DNA from: Armatimonadota bacterium
GTDB taxonomy: Bacteria > Armatimonadota > JADLDR01
NCBI GenBank assembly: GCA_020846535.1
Contig: JADLDR010000153.1
Coordinates: 1-64,000 of the forward strand
Direction: 5' to 3'
Length of the DNA stretch: 64,000 nucleotides
Below the pieces are notes generated by a model. The model worked only from the letters and a program-made list of their open reading frames with translations, was not told the origin of the DNA and searched no databases. A program made the translations under genes and the position numbers. This document shows, piece after piece, positions 1 through 8,000 of this stretch. Every line of letters starts with the position of its first letter. Within the stretch, counting starts at the first letter, position 1.

Positions 1-252
1 CCGGGCCGACTCATCCCGGCTGGCGCAGGAATAGCGCCAGAAGGTATGCAGGCAGACCGAAGCGATGGGTATGCCGCTGTCCCGGGAGAGCTTTGCCAGC
101 GATTGACGCCCCTGTGCGTTCCAGAGCGCGCTGGCCGCGTAGTCGTCCGCAGAGACCCCCAGTTCCACGCCGTCGAACCCCAGGGCTGCGGCCCGGTCGA
201 AGAGCGTTTCCCAGGGCTGCCTCAAAACGCCGTCGAGAATGCCGATTTTCAT
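1..252 (-). CDS. Sugar phosphate isomerase/epimerase, N-terminal fragment (runs off the left edge)
   Basis: Only the first 84 residues lie in the window. They read MKIGILDGVL, then an AALGFDGVELG strand and SGIPIASVCLH, the first strand-helix-strand units of an AP2Ec/xylose-isomerase-like TIM barrel, a family that interconverts or epimerises sugars and inositols with a divalent metal. The start codon overlaps the stop of the upstream glycosidase in an ATGA arrangement, so the two genes are very probably co-translated and the isomerase may process sugars released by it. The catalytic metal ligands would lie in the missing part, so substrate cannot be guessed. The family is well supported by this N-terminus, the exact function is not. 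Confidence 0.75.
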   Translation of the reverse strand, partial: MKIGILDGVLRQPWETLFDRAAALGFDGVELGVSADDYAASALWNAQGRQSLAKLSRDSGIPIASVCLHTFWRYSCASRDESAR

Positions 253-3209
253 GGATGGTCCTCTTTCCTGATGATTTTGCAGGCGATGTCTTTCGCCACT
301 TCAGGGATGGCTACGGCCAGCGTCCCGCTGCGGGAGACGCCTTCCGCCGTGCGGAAGGGCTTGCCGGTGTAGGTGTCCCACCATTCCAGGCGGTACGCCC
401 CGTCCGGCAAGCCCTTCAGTTCGAGCGAGGCTCCGGCAACGGGAGGGATGGGCTTCCCGTCCAGCCGGTTTCGCCAGGTGTGGTCCCGGTTTTGAACCCA
501 CAGCAGGGCCAGGGTAGGGGAGGCCAGGGCCAGCGCCCGCAGGTTGGCGTAGCGGCTGCTCCGGTAAGGATTGAAAACGAAACGGTTCAATTCGATCCAA
601 TCCCCTTCCAGGTTTTCGATCCGGATGGCATGCTTCCCTGTGGCGACCGGGACGGTCTCTTCCTGATCGTAAAGGCTCTGGTAGACATGGTATTCCTTCA
701 GGAAGCGCGAGCTTTTCCAGGGGCCTTTCCCGGCAGGCCCGGCCAAGTATTCCCGCTCGAAGGCGGCCTGGCCGTCCACCGAAATCCGGAGCCGCGCCCT
801 GCTGGAAACCGTTCCGACCCGGACGGAAAAGGTTCCGTCCTGCGGGTAGTCCACATGGAAGATATAAGCATTGGAGAGTTCGGTTTTGGTGGGCGACCCC
901 AGGTAGGCATTGACGATATCGCCTTCCTCGATCCTGCCGTTGTCCCGGACGGTGAATTGGGTGCGGGGCGACTTGCCCCAGCCCCCGCCCGGGGTAAAGG
1001 CCAGTTCTCTGAACCGATCCTGCCCGCCGGGCATCACGGGGTCGGTGATGCGAGCGATCTCGAAATTCGTCTTCTGCCAGGGGATGCCGTCCGCGAAGCG
1101 GCGCAGGGCGGTGTAATGGTGGTAGAGGTTTTTCGGCTCGACATAGCCGTCCCAGTACCAGATCATGGCCCCGCCCATTCCGCGGGAGAGGGCGGAGGCC
1201 CAGATGCCGTTGTGGAGGTTGACGCCCTCCCCGCTGGGGTCGTATTTGCCGTCATCGGCCCGCCAGTCGATCCCGAATTCGGCCACCAGATGCGGCTTGG
1301 GGAATTGCGCGGTATGAGCGATGCAGTCCTCGCTGAGCGGTCCGGCGGAATCGGGGATATTGCCGGTGTCGCCGTAGTGGTGGGTCTGGGTAAAATCGAT
1401 CTCCGGGATGCGCCAAACATCGGGATGGCCGTAGGTGGTGGTGATGAGATGCCGGTAGGGGTCGATGGAGCGCAGGTAGCGGGCCATCTCCGCCACCCAG
1501 GGGGCCGGGGCGTTGACCTCGTTCCAGAACTCCCAGGACTGCACCTGCGTACTCCAGCCCCAGCGGGCCACCAGATAGCGCAATTTCCGCTTGTAGAGCT
1601 TCCGGGCCGTCTCGCTTGTCCAGAAGTCTGCGGCTGAAGCGCAGGGGCCGCCCCAGGCGGCGTTGTAGGGGCTGGCGATAAAGGCTTCGGACCCGAAGAA
1701 ATCGTGCGCCTCCTGCACCTCCCCGTGATAGCCGACCGTCAGCATCGTATAGACCCCGCACCGGGCGGCCAGATCGAGCAGGTAGTCGAGCCGCCAGCCG
1801 TTATCGAGGCTGTATTTCCCCAGGCCGTAGAACTGGCCGCGCCCGCTTTTGCTCTCCACCTTGTTGTCCGTCCACTCCAGGCCCATATTCCAGTAAACGA
1901 GCCAGATCCGGGCGAAATCCCCGCCCGCTGCGCCCAGATGCTTGAACCATGTATCGTAATCGAAAGTCCCGGCGTCCCCTGCCCAACTGACATTTTCCCC
2001 GATGGGAAAATAAGGCTTGCCCGAATCGAAGCGCAGGTAGTGGCGGCTCTCCGCGCTCCGGCGAATGAACCCCCGGTTCTCCGAGCGAACGACCGTCACC
2101 GTCTTTTCGCCGGAGGAGGCCGCGCCGGTCCGATCCTTGACAGTGACGATATAACGCCACCGTCCCGGCGTGTCGGCGGCGAAACGCACCTTCCAGGCCG
2201 GCCTGCCTTCCGGCAGAAGCCTCTCTCGCCCGCCCTTGAGGGTCCGGGTGTAGTTGTGGTAGATGAAACCGGGCACAAGATATTCCTTGCCGGAGGGCGA
2301 GGTGAAGCGGGCGGTGACATCGATCTCTTCCGGGTCGAAGGGATTGGTATAGGTAGCCGAAAGATCGAGGGTCAGCTCGAATTTGGCGTATTGAGCCACC
2401 GGGTCGGCGTTTTCGGCTAAACGGGGGAGGGCGAGTTTGCCCTGCGAACTCAGGGCGGCCAAGGGAACGATCTGGGGTTTCATGGCGGCTTTCTCCCGGT
2501 CTATTTCGGTGTCCGACACCGGGCGGAGGCGCATGGAAAAGCGCAGGGTGTCGCCTTTCTTCCAGACCCCTGCGGCCCGGGCCGGCCACTGCGCTTCAAA
2601 GGTGGGGATATCGAACTGGCGGTTGTCCTGAAGCCCCACCGCCGCCAGGCCGTGCGGCTTCATCCTCAGCCCCGCCCTTTGCGGCCCGACCCAGGCCATC
2701 CAGGAGGGCGCGGCTGCCCAGGTTAGCCGGTAGGAGGCGGGAAGCTTTGCCGGAAAATCGCCCTCCCTGACCTGGAGGCCGTCGGAAAGCCGCCACCGGG
2801 CCGTCCCTGCGTTCCCTTCCACGGGCAGGCTTCCGTTCAGCAGCACGCACTCCACCGGTATATCTTCCTGCGGGGTGAGCGCATAATCGAGCCGGATTTC
2901 TTCCGGTTTCAGGCCGATCCGCTGGCGAAACGCGACGCGCTTCCCGTCGCGCTTCATCGTCCCGATCAGGAGCGTCTGCCCGCCCTTCGTTTCCGCCCGG
3001 GCGGTTACCGAGGATGCGTCCCTCTGGTCTCCCCAGTTCCCGGCCCACTGCGGCTTGGGCAGCGTCACGCCTATATCCTTCAGCCAAAGACGCTGCCCCA
3101 CATAAACGGCCCGAACTGTTCCGGCAGGGTCGATTTCGGCCCGCAACTGGGCCAGGCAGGGGATGGCGAAGCACACGAAGGTTGCACATAAGAAGAAACG
3201 GTAGCGCAT
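249..3209 (-). CDS. Secreted DUF5060-containing glycoside hydrolase
   Basis: A 986-residue exported glycosidase. The chosen ATG follows AAGGA and opens a signal peptide (MRYRFFLCATFVCF...CLAQ); an in-frame TTG ten codons upstream lacks a better ribosome site. After a beta-rich N-terminal region, residues about 275-385 look like the DUF5060 immunoglobulin-like domain, followed by a TIM barrel at about 395-700. The probable acid/base is Glu564 in EFWNEV and the probable nucleophile Glu644 in VAEFG, the two glutamates expected of a clan GH-A retaining enzyme. The C-terminal part (about 750-986) is beta-sandwich-like and may bind carbohydrate. It is followed without a gap by the sugar isomerase and preceded by lgt. 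Substrate is unknown; a plant or microbial polysaccharide is likely. Confidence 0.8.
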   Translation of the reverse strand: MRYRFFLCATFVCFAIPCLAQLRAEIDPAGTVRAVYVGQRLWLKDIGVTLPKPQWAGNWGDQRDASSVTARAETKGGQTLLIGTMKRDGKRVAFRQRIGLKPEEIRLDYALTPQEDIPVECVLLNGSLPVEGNAGTARWRLSDGLQVREGDFPAKLPASYRLTWAAAPSWMAWVGPQRAGLRMKPHGLAAVGLQDNRQFDIPTFEAQWPARAAGVWKKGDTLRFSMRLRPVSDTEIDREKAAMKPQIVPLAALSSQGKLALPRLAENADPVAQYAKFELTLDLSATYTNPFDPEEIDVTARFTSPSGKEYLVPGFIYHNYTRTLKGGRERLLPEGRPAWKVRFAADTPGRWRYIVTVKDRTGAASSGEKTVTVVRSENRGFIRRSAESRHYLRFDSGKPYFPIGENVSWAGDAGTFDYDTWFKHLGAAGGDFARIWLVYWNMGLEWTDNKVESKSGRGQFYGLGKYSLDNGWRLDYLLDLAARCGVYTMLTVGYHGEVQEAHDFFGSEAFIASPYNAAWGGPCASAADFWTSETARKLYKRKLRYLVARWGWSTQVQSWEFWNEVNAPAPWVAEMARYLRSIDPYRHLITTTYGHPDVWRIPEIDFTQTHHYGDTGNIPDSAGPLSEDCIAHTAQFPKPHLVAEFGIDWRADDGKYDPSGEGVNLHNGIWASALSRGMGGAMIWYWDGYVEPKNLYHHYTALRRFADGIPWQKTNFEIARITDPVMPGGQDRFRELAFTPGGGWGKSPRTQFTVRDNGRIEEGDIVNAYLGSPTKTELSNAYIFHVDYPQDGTFSVRVGTVSSRARLRISVDGQAAFEREYLAGPAGKGPWKSSRFLKEYHVYQSLYDQEETVPVATGKHAIRIENLEGDWIELNRFVFNPYRSSRYANLRALALASPTLALLWVQNRDHTWRNRLDGKPIPPVAGASLELKGLPDGAYRLEWWDTYTGKPFRTAEGVSRSGTLAVAIPEVAKDIACKIIRKEDHP

Positions 3210-3275
3210 GGTGGGTGTCCTTGAACGAGAGATACGCAAACCACTTCCCCGCCGAAACCCGGTGGCCGGTTGCTT

Positions 3276-4070
3276 TCATCGGTTCCTCGAAACCCCTTCT
3301 TCCTTCTTCCTTTCCGCCCTTCCATTCAGATATCGCATCAAAACAAGCGCCAGGAGCGCCATCACGATGCTGGCCCACTGGGCTTCGGTGAGGCCGAGGG
3401 CCAGATCCCGGGCGGTGGCCCCTTTACGGAAGAACTCCACGAAGAAGCGGTAGGCGGCATAGGCGATCAGATACTGGCCAAAGGTCTGGCCGTCGTAGCG
3501 GCGGCGCTTCCAGAGAGAGGCCAGCATGAAAAAGACTCCCAGGTTGATGAGGGTGGCGTAAAGCTGGGTGGGGTGGCTGGGCGGCGTGAGGTGGCCGGAC
3601 AGGGGCGGATCCTGGAATCGGCAGGCCCAGGGGAGGCCGGTGGGAGTGCCGTAGCAGCAGCCGTTGAGGAAGCAGCCGATGCGGGCGATGGCGTAGCCGA
3701 GGGCCAACCCCGGCGCGGCGTGGTCAGCGAGCTTCCAGAAGGGGACGGCGTGCCTGCGGCAGTACCAGAGAGCGGCCAGGATGCCGCCCAGCAGCCCGCC
3801 ATGAAAGGAAAGGCCGCCTTCCCATATCTTGAGGGCATCCACCGGATGAGGGGCGTAGGCGCGCCATTCCAGGAGGACGAAGACCAGGCGGGACATCACC
3901 ACGGCGGCGGCCATGATGTAGAGCATCAAATCGAAGACCATCTCTGAGGTGATGCCGTCTTCTTTCCCGGCGCGGATGAGCCAGAGGGCGGCGGCCATAA
4001 AGCCCAGCACCACCATCAGGCCGTAGGAATGGACGGCGAAAGGGCCGATCTTGAAAAGGACAGAGTGCAT
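3276..4070 (-). CDS. lgt: Prolipoprotein diacylglyceryl transferase
   Basis: Inner-membrane enzyme of 264 residues, the normal Lgt length, that transfers diacylglycerol from phosphatidylglycerol to the lipobox cysteine of prelipoproteins. Family hallmarks are visible: HSYG at residues 14-17 in the first membrane segment, the ARIGCFLNGCCYG signature at about 129-141, HPTQLYATL further on, and a FFRKG stretch near the C-terminus. The start is the ATG opening MHSVLFKIGPF; the frame is open further upstream but that part is antisense-like read-through of lspA. Only two bases separate it from the lspA stop, so lspA and lgt are one transcription unit, pairing the first two steps of lipoprotein maturation. 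Lipoprotein candidates in this window include LivK and the DUF362 protein. Confidence 0.95.
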   Translation of the reverse strand: MHSVLFKIGPFAVHSYGLMVVLGFMAAALWLIRAGKEDGITSEMVFDLMLYIMAAAVVMSRLVFVLLEWRAYAPHPVDALKIWEGGLSFHGGLLGGILAALWYCRRHAVPFWKLADHAAPGLALGYAIARIGCFLNGCCYGTPTGLPWACRFQDPPLSGHLTPPSHPTQLYATLINLGVFFMLASLWKRRRYDGQTFGQYLIAYAAYRFFVEFFRKGATARDLALGLTEAQWASIVMALLALVLMRYLNGRAERKKEEGVSRNR

Positions 4071-4072
4071 CG

Positions 4073-4531
4073 TTAGGGTTTGCTTTCCTGGGCGAAGAGC
4101 CAGCGATAGGCCAGCAGGACGATGCCGGCGGAAACGGCCATATCGGCCGCATTGAAGGTGGGCCAGAAGGAGAATTCGATAAAATCGATCACATAGCCCA
4201 GCCTTGCCCGGTCGATGAGATTGCCGACCGCGCCCCCCAGCAGGAGGGCCAGCGTCCAGCCCATCATCCGGTCCTGGCCGGGGGTGCGGAGCAGCAGATA
4301 CAAGATGAGTACCGTGGCGATCACGGTGGCAGGCAGCAGGAAGGCCGGGCCGTGCCCCATCAGGCCGAAGGCGACCCCTCTGTTTTCGACATAATGGATG
4401 AGAAACCACCTGCCCAGGATCGGGATATGGGTTCCCGGCTGGATCCAGGCTTTGGTGGCCTGATCGAGCGCCACGATCATCGCGGACAGGCTGAGCCGCC
4501 ATAAAAGAGAGTGTGTCAAGAGATAATCCAT
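4073..4531 (-). CDS. lspA: Lipoprotein signal peptidase (signal peptidase II)
   Basis: A 152-residue aspartyl protease of the inner membrane that removes the signal peptide from diacylglyceryl-modified prolipoproteins. Conserved blocks are present: ALDQATKAWI, VENRGVAFGLM, GAVGNLIDRAR with catalytic Asp107, and FNAADMAVS with catalytic Asp130. Four hydrophobic segments fit the family fold. The ATG is only a few bases downstream of a strong terminator-like hairpin and has no clear Shine-Dalgarno sequence, which is odd for a gene whose neighbours all have one. Translation may depend on coupling or on a leaderless or processed transcript. The next gene, lgt, acts one step earlier in the same pathway. 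Confidence 0.93.
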   Translation of the reverse strand: MDYLLTHSLLWRLSLSAMIVALDQATKAWIQPGTHIPILGRWFLIHYVENRGVAFGLMGHGPAFLLPATVIATVLILYLLLRTPGQDRMMGWTLALLLGGAVGNLIDRARLGYVIDFIEFSFWPTFNAADMAVSAGIVLLAYRWLFAQESKP

Positions 4532-4533
4532 AG

Positions 4534-4560
4534 AAAAAGGGAGCGCCCGGCGCTCCCTTT
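4534..4560 (-). terminator. Intrinsic terminator-like hairpin between the DksA-like gene and lspA
   Basis: On the minus strand GGGAGCGC pairs with GCGCTCCC and is followed by five T residues. It lies directly after the DksA-like stop and ends a few bases before the lspA ATG. It either ends most DksA-like transcripts or attenuates lspA-lgt. Confidence 0.7.
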
Positions 4561-4565
4561 GGTCG

Positions 4566-4970
4566 TTATCGCGGGTCGGGGAGCGGCCGGGATGCGACGG
4601 AGCCTTCCAGAATATCCTGACATCGGATGCAGAAGGTGGCATAGGGCAGGATATCGAGCCGCTCGACAGGGATCGCGGCCCCGCATCGGTCGCAGGAGCC
4701 GTAAGTGCCGTCCTCGATTTTCTGAAGCGCCTGGTTGACCTGGGAGAGGATATCCTCGTCATTGGTTTCCAGGGCCATCTTGCGGGTGCGGTCAAAGGTC
4801 TCGGTTGCCATATCGGCGGGGTGATTGGTATCGTAATCGGCAAGTTCTCCCCGGTCGCTGGAGGCGTCCTCGTTGCCGGTATTGTCCACGAAATCGCTCT
4901 CTCCCTGAAGCCGGTCGCGCTCTTCCCGCAGGAGCCTGCGGTATTGATCCACGTCCAGCCCTTCGGCCAT
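4566..4970 (-). CDS. DksA/TraR-family C4 zinc-finger protein
   Basis: A 134-residue protein with a coiled-coil-like acidic helical N-terminal half and a C-terminal zinc finger with ligands Cys93 and Cys96 (CDRC) and Cys114 and Cys117 (CIRC). The arrangement is typical of DksA/TraR relatives, which enter the RNA polymerase secondary channel and modulate initiation at rRNA and stress promoters. The start chosen has AGAAGGA six to seven bases upstream; an in-frame ATG fifteen codons earlier has no such site. A consensus promoter lies just upstream. In many bacteria a DksA/TraR-like gene of this kind sits next to lspA, as here. Whether it responds to ppGpp cannot be judged from the sequence. Confidence 0.85.
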   Translation of the reverse strand: MAEGLDVDQYRRLLREERDRLQGESDFVDNTGNEDASSDRGELADYDTNHPADMATETFDRTRKMALETNDEDILSQVNQALQKIEDGTYGSCDRCGAAIPVERLDILPYATFCIRCQDILEGSVASRPLPDPR

Positions 4971-5026
4971 GTCATTCCTTCTCCCTATGGGGGATAGTTT
5001 AACGATTCGTCTCATCGCTATCCGGG

Positions 5027-5055
5027 ATTATACCATGTCGGAGGGCGTTTTGCAA
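5027..5055 (-). promoter_or_regulatory. Sigma-70 promoter of the DksA-like/lspA/lgt unit
   Basis: Minus-strand TTGCAA, 17-bp spacer, TATAAT, about 55-60 bp upstream of the chosen start codon. Confidence 0.75.
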
Positions 5056-5072
5056 GGGGTATCGGCCATGCC

Positions 5073-8000
5073 TTAATGCCCGCCGCGCATCCGGGAGAGG
5101 GCTTGCCGCCACCGGGCGGCCTCTTCGGATTCGGTGAGGAGGAGGATATTGAGGCTGCGGTCGCTGTCGATGGCGAGGGTGAAGGCTCCTTTTCGGAGGG
5201 CGGCGGGGAGCGTCTCCAGGGCGGCCCAGCGCCCGTTCCGGATTTCGCCCACCGAAAGCTGCGCCTTGCGCCAATGCGCCCGGGAGTTCAGAGCGATCTG
5301 GCCGGTTCCCATGGGGAGCAGGGCTACGGCTTTGGAGGCGGCCAGGTCTTTGCCGTCCAGGGCGAGGGCGATCAGGTGCATGTCGGCGCGAAAGAGGGAT
5401 GGGAACGGCTCGACCGTGAAGCAGCCCTGGGCTTCGGCAGCGTGCAGGGATCCGTCGGCGCGGAAGGCGGCCAGGCCGATGCGGTCCGGCCCCAAGTCGA
5501 GGGAGACCGTTTGGGCCCCCAGGCTGAAGCGGGCGTTTTGCGGTTTGGGAAGGGTGTTTCTCAGCACCATCACCGATTCGCTGTCCTCGGTGGGAACCGT
5601 AAAGGCCAGGACGGAGGGGTTTTCCGGGTGGATCGGGCGGAGCGAGACGCCTGCCCAGCGGAGGAACGCCCTGCAGGCAAACCGGCCCGCCCGGTTTCCG
5701 CCCGGAGGGGAATGAAGCTCCACCGGGTCCAGATGGAACCAGACCCGGCCTTCTCCGACCGGGTGGATGACCGCCGCCGGGCTGCCGTCTTCAGCCGTCA
5801 TGACGGCCCTGGCCCCGTTCAGGCGCACCCGGATGGAGGGATGCCCGCGGTAGGCGGGCAGGGTGAAATCGCTGTCGGTGGGGCGCAGGAGGGCGCTTTC
5901 TTCGGGGTAGGCGATATTGGCGTAGTTTTCCCCGATGAAGGTGACCCCGCAGAGGTCGTCCAGTCGCTCGTTGCGGACGCGGCGGCGCAGAGGATCATAG
6001 GCGATATCGCCGGACAGATAGAGGGTTCCGCCGCTCGATACGAACCGCTTCAGCAGGGCCACCGTCCGGTCGTCCGGGCAGTAGGGCAGGGGATAGACGA
6101 TGGTTCGGACGCGGGCTGGCAGCTTGTCCAGATCCTGCTCATTCAGGACGGCGAAATCGCTCAGCGATTCGTGCAGCGCCTGGAGGCCGTTCAGGATGCC
6201 CTGGCGGACGGTCTCGCCGCCCCCGCCCATCCGGTGGTTGTCGGCGATCAGAAAGACGGTGGCCGGCGGCTCGAACCGGGGCCGGAACTGCCGGAGCAAC
6301 AGGCCGGTGTTGCGGTAGACGGGGAGGGCGTCCTTGGAGACCCGGTCGTTGGGATAATTCAGGCCCCAGGGGAAGATCGAATCCGAGGAATCGTTCCAGC
6401 ACCAGTTCTGAACCTTGCTCCCGCCCAGCCCGAACGCCAGTTGAGGGATATTCAGAAAAAGATTGAATTGATGGACTTCGGCGCGGGCGGTGTGGTAGCC
6501 GAAGCTGCCGCCCGCCCAGGCCGGGTGTGTCTTGACCCCGAACTCTCCGACGTTCAAAGATTTGCCCTTGATGCGCCCGTCTATGAATTTGAAGACCTTC
6601 GGGAACCGCTCCAGGTCGCGCACCGGCTCGTCGAAATAGCCGATATTCACGATATCCAGCGATTGGGAGCCGGTCAGCGGATCGATGCCGCCTGCGGGCT
6701 GCTGGTAATATTCGGAAGTGATGGGGTGATCGGCGTCTATTGTGCGGATGGCGGAGGCCATGGCGTCGTTCCAGCGCTTCAGCAGGAAGGCGCGAAACCG
6801 GAAGGCGTCGAAGGTCCTGACATCATCCCACCGGGCGGAGCCGTCCTCTACATCGAGCGTTCCGAGCGGCCCGGAGGGCGGGGAGACCTGCCAGGCGGCC
6901 CGGAGCGCGCCGTCGTCGCCGTATCGCTCCTTCAGAAAGGCGTTCCAGAGGCGCTTGAGGTCCGGGATATTGCTGACATTCAACTGGTAGTCGCCGTTCA
7001 GGTAGTAGATGAGGCCGGGGATATGGCGATAGCGGCGGGCAAAGACCCGACAGAACTCCTGCTGCTTCCCCAGCTCCTCATCGCTGACCGCGACATTCAC
7101 CCCGATATGCAGCCCGGCGAAGTAGATGCCGCCCGATTTCTGCACCTGCTGGATCAGGCCGTCTATCTTGCGCCAGTCGCCTTCGGCGGGCTGGTGATCC
7201 GGCCCCCAGCCCCCTTGCAGGTTCTCGAACACGGAGATCTGGTGATCCATGCACTTTTCGACATCGCGCTCCCAGGTGAGGGGGGATTCGCTGGCCGAAA
7301 AGAATATGATCGAATAGGTGTCGGTTCCCTGGAGGAAGAGGGGCCGGTTTCCGGCCCGCAGGTAGTTATCCCGGTAGGCGAGGGGAAAGCCTTTCCGCGC
7401 CACCGCAGGGCGGAGGACGTAAAAGGCGCTTTCCAGGGTATCGAACGGCCTGCCGCTTTCCGAAAGGCGCATCTCGGCTTTGTAAAAATCGCCTGTCAGC
7501 CGGGGGGCGGGCCAGGGGAAGGCAACATCCCGCGTTTCCCCGGGGGCGGCTACAAGCGAGCGCTTCTGGTGGTAAACGATTTTCCCGGACGGGGCTTCCC
7601 GGATGATGGCCTCCACCGCGATAGGGCGGGCGCGGTGGCCGAAGTTGCTGACTTTGCCCTGAAGCCGAACGGATTCGCCGGGGCGATAGGCGGCATAGCC
7701 GGTCTCGACATGGTGCAGGTAGGTTTCGCGCATCATGTCGGCGACCAGAGCGAGAAACCCCCGGCGGAGGGCGGGGGAGCGCATATCGAAAAGGTCGCGA
7801 TTGGCCGCCCCGAAAAAAGCCCAGGAGGATCGTTGGTAGGGGCCGTTGTAGTTTCGCATCAGGGACCCGGCGCTGCCGCGCAGCCTGCCGTAGCGGTCGC
7901 AGCCGTTGAGCAGCGGGATCCACCGGGCATTATTCCCGCCGGTCACGCCGGCGGCCGCATACCCGGTGAGGGGGGCGTCCAGGCGAAAACGGGCTGGGTA

